A DNA stretch of 9,010 nt, taken from the NCBI GenBank assembly GCA_964485515.1, contig CAZALT010000144.1:1-9010 (forward strand), read 5' to 3'. Both the position numbers and the translations under genes were made by a program. The notes beneath the pieces are model-generated. The model ran no database searches. It saw nothing but the letters and a program-made list of their open reading frames with translations, and was not told where the DNA came from. Positions 6,229 through 9,010 of this stretch are shown here, piece after piece. The first letter of the stretch is position 1; every line of letters starts with the position of its first letter. This DNA comes from CAZALT01 sp964485515. GTDB lineage: Bacteria; Actinomycetota; Acidimicrobiia; Acidimicrobiales; Acidimicrobilacustridaceae.

Positions 6229-6247
6229 AAAAGGCGTGTTCTACGCC
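6229..6247 (-). terminator. Short hairpin with T-tail after the ATPase gene
   Basis: On the minus strand GGCGT (6247-6243), a 5-nt loop and ACGCC (6237-6233) are followed by TTTT (6232-6229). The hairpin begins 6 nt after the ATPase stop codon. The stem is short but GC-rich and the T-run is unusual for this DNA, so a weak intrinsic terminator separating the ATPase from the helicase is likely. Confidence 0.5.
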
Positions 6248-6253
6248 AGAAGA

Positions 6254-7501
6254 CTACGGAGCAAGCGCGGCAACCGGAATGACGGCGATCCCGTCTTCAC
6301 GGCGATAGCCGAGTCCGGTCCCCGTGATCACACCAAGGACGGAGGGCTCACCCGACTTCGACGTGTCTACGCTCTTCATGAAGCGGTGCAGGCCCCGGGC
6401 ACCGTCGTCCACCAGGCCGGCGCCGAGCTTGATCTCGAACGCACCCCAACGTCCGTCGCTGAGCACCACGATGGCGTCCACCTCGGTGCCGCTGCTGTCT
6501 CGGTAGTGCAGCACCCGCCCATCGCTCGGCGAGCTGTAGACGCGGAGATCTCGCACCACGAGAGACTCGAACAGCAGCCCGAGCAGGTTCAGGTCTCGGA
6601 GCAGCCCGGGTACGCCGGCACCCATGGCGGCCACCGCGAGGGACGGATCGCTGTAGTGGCGCTTCGGGGCCTTGCGCAAGATCGCTTTCGAACGGAGGTG
6701 CGTCGCCCACGCCGGCTGGTCCTCGATGACCATCAGGCGAGCCAGGATCTCGAGGTACTCGAGCACCGTGCGTCGATCCATGGGCGTGCCGTCTGTTCCC
6801 GCATCGGCGGCAAGGGCCCGCATGCTGACCTCGGTGCTGACATTGCGGGCAAGCGACCTCATCAGCGCGGCCACCCGGTTGAGATCCCGGCGACTGCTGT
6901 CGACCCGGGCGATGTCCACCTCGCGGATGTGCTGGAGGTAGTCGCGCGCCGAGCGCACGGCGCTCTCGGTCGTGAGGCCGATGGTCGCCGGCCAGCCACC
7001 GGCCGCGATCAACGCCGCCAGAGCTTCGACGGTCATCCCCGTGTCGGCCACGGCGGGACGCTCGCCGTCGAACAAGCCACGCAACGAGATGCCACCGTCG
7101 CTGTGCCCCGACTCGTACAGCGACATGGTCCGCATCCGCAGGATCGAGAAACGACCCGCGCCGGTGTGGCGCAGCGGATCGCCCGTAGGCGTCGCGGAGC
7201 CCGTCAGGATGAATTGCCCAGGCTGACGCCGGTCATCGACCGCGCGCCGGACCAGGTTCCACGACTCCGGCACCACCTGCCACTCATCCAGGAGGCGGGG
7301 CGTCTCGCCATCGAGGAGGAGGTCCGGTGCCGTCTTTGCCGCGATCCGGGCGCTCTCGTCCACGTCGAGACGCACGGTGCTGCCCGCCACCTGCAAGGCG
7401 GTCTCGGTCTTCCCGCACGCCTTCGGCCCCTCGATGAGCACGGCACCCGACGACGACAGCCGTTCTCGCAACTCCCCGTCGACCACTCGAGACAGATACA
7501 T
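6254..7501 (-). CDS. AAA-family ATPase with DUF4143-type C-terminal domain
   Basis: This 415-residue protein has the two-part layout of the AAA_14/DUF4143 family, whose cellular role is poorly known. The N-terminal ATPase has Walker A GPKACGKT (25-32), Walker B-like RLLDEWQ (68-74, Asp71-Glu72) and a sensor-like FILTGSATP (96-104). GRFSILRMRTMSLYESG follows, as in relatives. The C-terminal domain includes KRHYSDPSLAVAAMG, LGLLFESLVVRDLRVY and then RDSSGTEVDAIVV...WGAFEIKLG, a pattern of Glu, Asp and Glu-x-Lys compatible with a PD-(D/E)xK nuclease fold. ATG 7501 is chosen because GGAGG lies 8 nt upstream; the frame stays open to a GTG at 7576, which would run through the promoter-side repeats. 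The gene follows a 23-bp repeat array and appears to be a single-gene unit. Nuclease activity is a possibility, not shown. Confidence 0.9.
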   Translation of the reverse strand: MYLSRVVDGELRERLSSSGAVLIEGPKACGKTETALQVAGSTVRLDVDESARIAAKTAPDLLLDGETPRLLDEWQVVPESWNLVRRAVDDRRQPGQFILTGSATPTGDPLRHTGAGRFSILRMRTMSLYESGHSDGGISLRGLFDGERPAVADTGMTVEALAALIAAGGWPATIGLTTESAVRSARDYLQHIREVDIARVDSSRRDLNRVAALMRSLARNVSTEVSMRALAADAGTDGTPMDRRTVLEYLEILARLMVIEDQPAWATHLRSKAILRKAPKRHYSDPSLAVAAMGAGVPGLLRDLNLLGLLFESLVVRDLRVYSSPSDGRVLHYRDSSGTEVDAIVVLSDGRWGAFEIKLGAGLVDDGARGLHRFMKSVDTSKSGEPSVLGVITGTGLGYRREDGIAVIPVAALAP

Positions 7502-7554
7502 CGCGCGCACCTCCGGCGCGTGGGCCTCGGACGATCCTCCGCCCAAGCACCACA

Positions 7555-7669
7555 ACGTACCAGATATCAACCCCACAACGTACTATTTGATGAACTGAGA
7601 ACGTACTATTTGGTGAGTCGAGGACGTACTATCTGGCGAGTCGAGGACGTACTATCTGGCGAGTCGAGC
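7555..7669. repeat. Five head-to-tail 23-bp repeats (iteron-like) upstream of the ATPase gene
   Basis: Units begin at 7555, 7578, 7601, 7624 and 7647 with an exact period of 23 bp. The core on the plus strand is ACGTACTAT(C/T)TGG(C/T)GAGTCGAG. The units at 7624 and 7647 differ only in the last base, 7601 differs at two positions in its interior, 7578 at several more, and 7555 keeps mainly ACGTAC. A further half unit (TGGTGCGTCGAG, 7674-7685) lies outside the period. There are no spacers, and 23 is not a multiple of 3, so neither a CRISPR array nor a protein repeat fits. The array ends 53 bp before the ATPase start, so it covers the expected promoter. Confidence 0.93.
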
Positions 7670-7704
7670 TCGTTGGTGCGTCGAGAAGAGACCGCTTGGA
7701 ACGG

Positions 7705-7738
7705 CGAGGACCCGATGGCCGTGGCCACCGGGTCCTCG
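7705..7738 (-). terminator. Strong hairpin, probable terminator of the sucCD operon
   Basis: CGAGGACCCG (7705-7714) pairs with CGGGTCCTCG (7729-7738). After one A/C mismatch, TGGCC (7716-7720) pairs with GGCCA (7723-7727) around a GT loop. The 15 paired positions, mostly G-C, lie 83 bp past the sucD stop. There is no long T-run, as is usual for terminators in GC-rich actinobacteria. It would also insulate the ATPase promoter from read-through. Confidence 0.7.
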
Positions 7739-7820
7739 TCAGGATCATCTGGGTTCATGCGCTTCTGGCGTTGATCTCGTGCGCAGAGCGCACCGCACCA
7801 ACGCAACTAGGCAGACGGCA

Positions 7821-8714
7821 CTACGCCCAGCCGTTCTCCCGCACGATGTCGACCATGTGCTGGCCCGCCTCGGTGGGGTTGAGGCCCACGCGGACACCCG
7901 CAGCCTTGAGGGCGTCCATCTTGCCCTGCGCCGTGCCCTTGCCACCGGAGACGATGGCGCCGGCGTGGCCCATCTTCTTGCCGGCAGGCGCGGTGACGCC
8001 CGCCACGTAGCTGGCGACCGGCTTGGTCATCTTGTTGGCGATGAACTCGGCGGCCTCTTCCTCGGCCGAACCACCGATCTCGCCGATCATCATGACGGCC
8101 TTGGTGTCGGGATCGGCCTCGAACGCCTCAAGGCAGTCGATGAACGTGGTGCCCGGAACCGGATCGCCGCCGATGCCGACGCACGTGGTGACGCCGATGT
8201 CCTGCAACTTGAGCTCGTAGAGCGCCTGGTAGGTGAGCGTGCCGGAGCGGCTCACGATGCCCACCGGGCCGCCCTCCTTGGCGATCTCGCCGGCGGTGAT
8301 GCCGATGTTGGCCTTGCCGGGACTGATGATGCCGGGGCAGTTCGGGCCGAGCAGGCGCACGCTCGGGAAGTCGCGCTGGAGCTTGTTGTAGAACCAGGCC
8401 TCGTCCTGCGCGGGCACGCCCTCGGTGATGCACACGATGAACTCGATGCCGCCCTCGGCGGCCTCCATCACGGCCGAGCGCACGCCCGGGGCCGGGATGA
8501 AGATGCACGACGCCGTGGCGCCGGTCTCGGCGACCGCGTCGGCCACCGAGGCGAAGATCGGGATGCCGTCCACATCGGTGCCGGCCTTCTTCGGGTTGGT
8601 GCCCGCCACGACCTGCGTGCCGTAGTCGCGGTTGCGCAGGCCGTAGAACCGACCCTGCGAACCGGTCAGGCCCTGGTAGACGACCTTCGTGTTCTCGTCG
8701 ACGAAGATGCTCAC
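7821..8714 (-). CDS. sucD: Succinyl-CoA ligase (ADP/GDP-forming), alpha subunit
   Basis: Alpha subunit of the TCA cycle enzyme that interconverts succinyl-CoA and succinate with formation of ATP or GTP; it works with the SucC beta subunit in the cytoplasm. The protein has 297 residues, the usual length. The CoA-binding Rossmann part starts with VVYQGLTGSQGRFY (11-24). LLGPNCPGIISPG (121-133) and VSRSGTLTYQAL (154-165) are family signatures, Glu212 lies in IGEIGG, and the phosphorylated catalytic histidine is His250 in KKMGHAGAIVSGGKGTA. The start is GTG 8714, which overlaps the sucC stop (GTGA, 8711-8714); GGGGAGG lies 7 nt upstream, inside sucC. sucC and sucD are co-transcribed and probably translationally coupled. 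Nothing in the sequence is unusual. Confidence 0.99.
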   Translation of the reverse strand: MSIFVDENTKVVYQGLTGSQGRFYGLRNRDYGTQVVAGTNPKKAGTDVDGIPIFASVADAVAETGATASCIFIPAPGVRSAVMEAAEGGIEFIVCITEGVPAQDEAWFYNKLQRDFPSVRLLGPNCPGIISPGKANIGITAGEIAKEGGPVGIVSRSGTLTYQALYELKLQDIGVTTCVGIGGDPVPGTTFIDCLEAFEADPDTKAVMMIGEIGGSAEEEAAEFIANKMTKPVASYVAGVTAPAGKKMGHAGAIVSGGKGTAQGKMDALKAAGVRVGLNPTEAGQHMVDIVRENGWA

Positions 8715-9010
8715 TTCGCCACCTCCCCAGCGAGCTCGACGGCTTTTCGGGCGGCGTCGAGCATGGTGGGCTGCGACTGCAGCTTGTCGGACAGATGCGG
8801 TTCGAGGATGGCCCGGCCTTCCTCGGCGTTCGTGCCGTCGAGACGGATCACGATGGGGGCGTCGATGGTGACCCGGCCGAGGGCCTCCACGATGCCGTTG
8901 GCGACCTCTTCGCCGCGGGTGATGCCGCCGAAGATGTTGATGAAGATGGACTTGACCTGCGGGTCGTCGTTGATGACCTCGAGGGCTCCGGCCATGACAT
9001 CCGCGTTGGC
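8711..9010 (-). CDS. sucC: Succinyl-CoA ligase beta subunit, C-terminal 99 residues (runs off the right edge)
   Basis: The visible part is the C-terminal ligase domain of SucC: ANADVMAGALEVINDDP, then VKSIFINIFGGITRGEEVANGIVEAL (the highly conserved NIFGGI-R-EVA signature), then PIVIRLDGTNAEEGRAIL (the RL-GTN-EEG signature) and the final helix ending in ELAGEVAK. The frame is open to the edge of the window, so the start, the ATP-grasp domain and the operon promoter are outside. It overlaps sucD by 4 bases. The beta subunit binds the nucleotide and completes the active site with SucD His250. Confidence 0.98.
   Translation of the reverse strand, partial: ANADVMAGALEVINDDPQVKSIFINIFGGITRGEEVANGIVEALGRVTIDAPIVIRLDGTNAEEGRAILEPHLSDKLQSQPTMLDAARKAVELAGEVAK

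Larger units (their letters stand above)
7502..7820. other. 319-bp intergenic region between sucD and the ATPase gene
   Basis: From the sucD side it holds about 80 bp without recognisable signals, then the sucCD hairpin (7705-7738), a half repeat unit (7674-7685), the five-unit 23-bp array (7555-7669), and about 50 bp of leader with the ATPase ribosome binding site (GGAGG, 7510-7514). Open frames crossing it run straight through the array and the hairpin and show no protein-like features, so I call no gene here. Confidence 0.75.

Noticed and set aside
7555..7669. CRISPR array
   Set aside because: The 23-bp units are directly adjacent with no spacers and diverge gradually, and there are no cas genes nearby.
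6200..7774. 524-codon open frame on the plus strand
   Set aside because: It is opposite the ATPase gene, and its end runs through the 23-bp repeat array and the sucCD hairpin. No domain is seen.
7606..7806. 66-codon minus-strand frame between sucD and the ATPase
   Set aside because: It spans both the terminator hairpin and the tandem repeats, has no ribosome binding site that I can see, and no protein-like features.

Overview
The window is GC-rich, densely packed DNA in which every gene I can support lies on the minus strand, so transcription runs right to left. High GC, GTG starts, 4-base ATGA/GTGA overlaps, leaderless-looking promoters, ECF sigma factors, a VapBC-type pair and the style of the SucD protein point to an actinobacterium. 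A member of the Acidimicrobiia is my best guess; this is inference, and no rRNA or other taxonomic marker is present. I see no tRNA, rRNA, CRISPR array, integrase or transposase.

From the right: the end of sucC and all of sucD (succinyl-CoA ligase, TCA cycle; GTGA overlap) are followed by a strong hairpin at 7705-7738. A 319-bp gap (7502-7820) follows. It holds that hairpin and, closer to the next gene, five head-to-tail copies of an exact 23-bp period (7555-7669). Next come an AAA/DUF4143-type ATPase with a PD-(D/E)xK-like C-terminal motif (6254-7501), a small hairpin with a T-tail, and an SF2 DEAD/DEAH-like helicase (4494-6185). A 20-bp perfect palindrome (4448-4467) sits behind the helicase. 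A type II toxin-antitoxin pair follows (ribbon-helix-helix antitoxin 4091-4384, PIN toxin 3717-4094), with a probable leaderless promoter and operator.

The left 3.7 kb is the most interesting part. It holds two tandem, paralogous modules. Each has an ECF sigma factor gene (3087-3632 and 233-739) that overlaps by ATGA the gene for a single-pass membrane protein (922-3090, and 1-236 running off the window). The membrane proteins are placed where an anti-sigma factor would be, but the complete one lacks the usual zinc-binding HxxxCxxC motif, has no cysteine at all, and carries a large extracytoplasmic part that looks internally duplicated. Upstream of both sigma genes is the same promoter-like array: AAGAAC, 2 nt, GGGAAC, 17 nt, CGTCGTT. 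This fits autoregulation by the encoded sigma factors, or cross-regulation between the two modules.

How the genes may work together: sucCD is housekeeping. The ATPase, helicase and toxin-antitoxin genes form an accessory stretch between sucCD and the sigma modules, each apparently with its own signals. The two sigma/membrane-protein modules look like duplicated signal-sensing transcription switches of a kind I cannot place in a named anti-sigma family.
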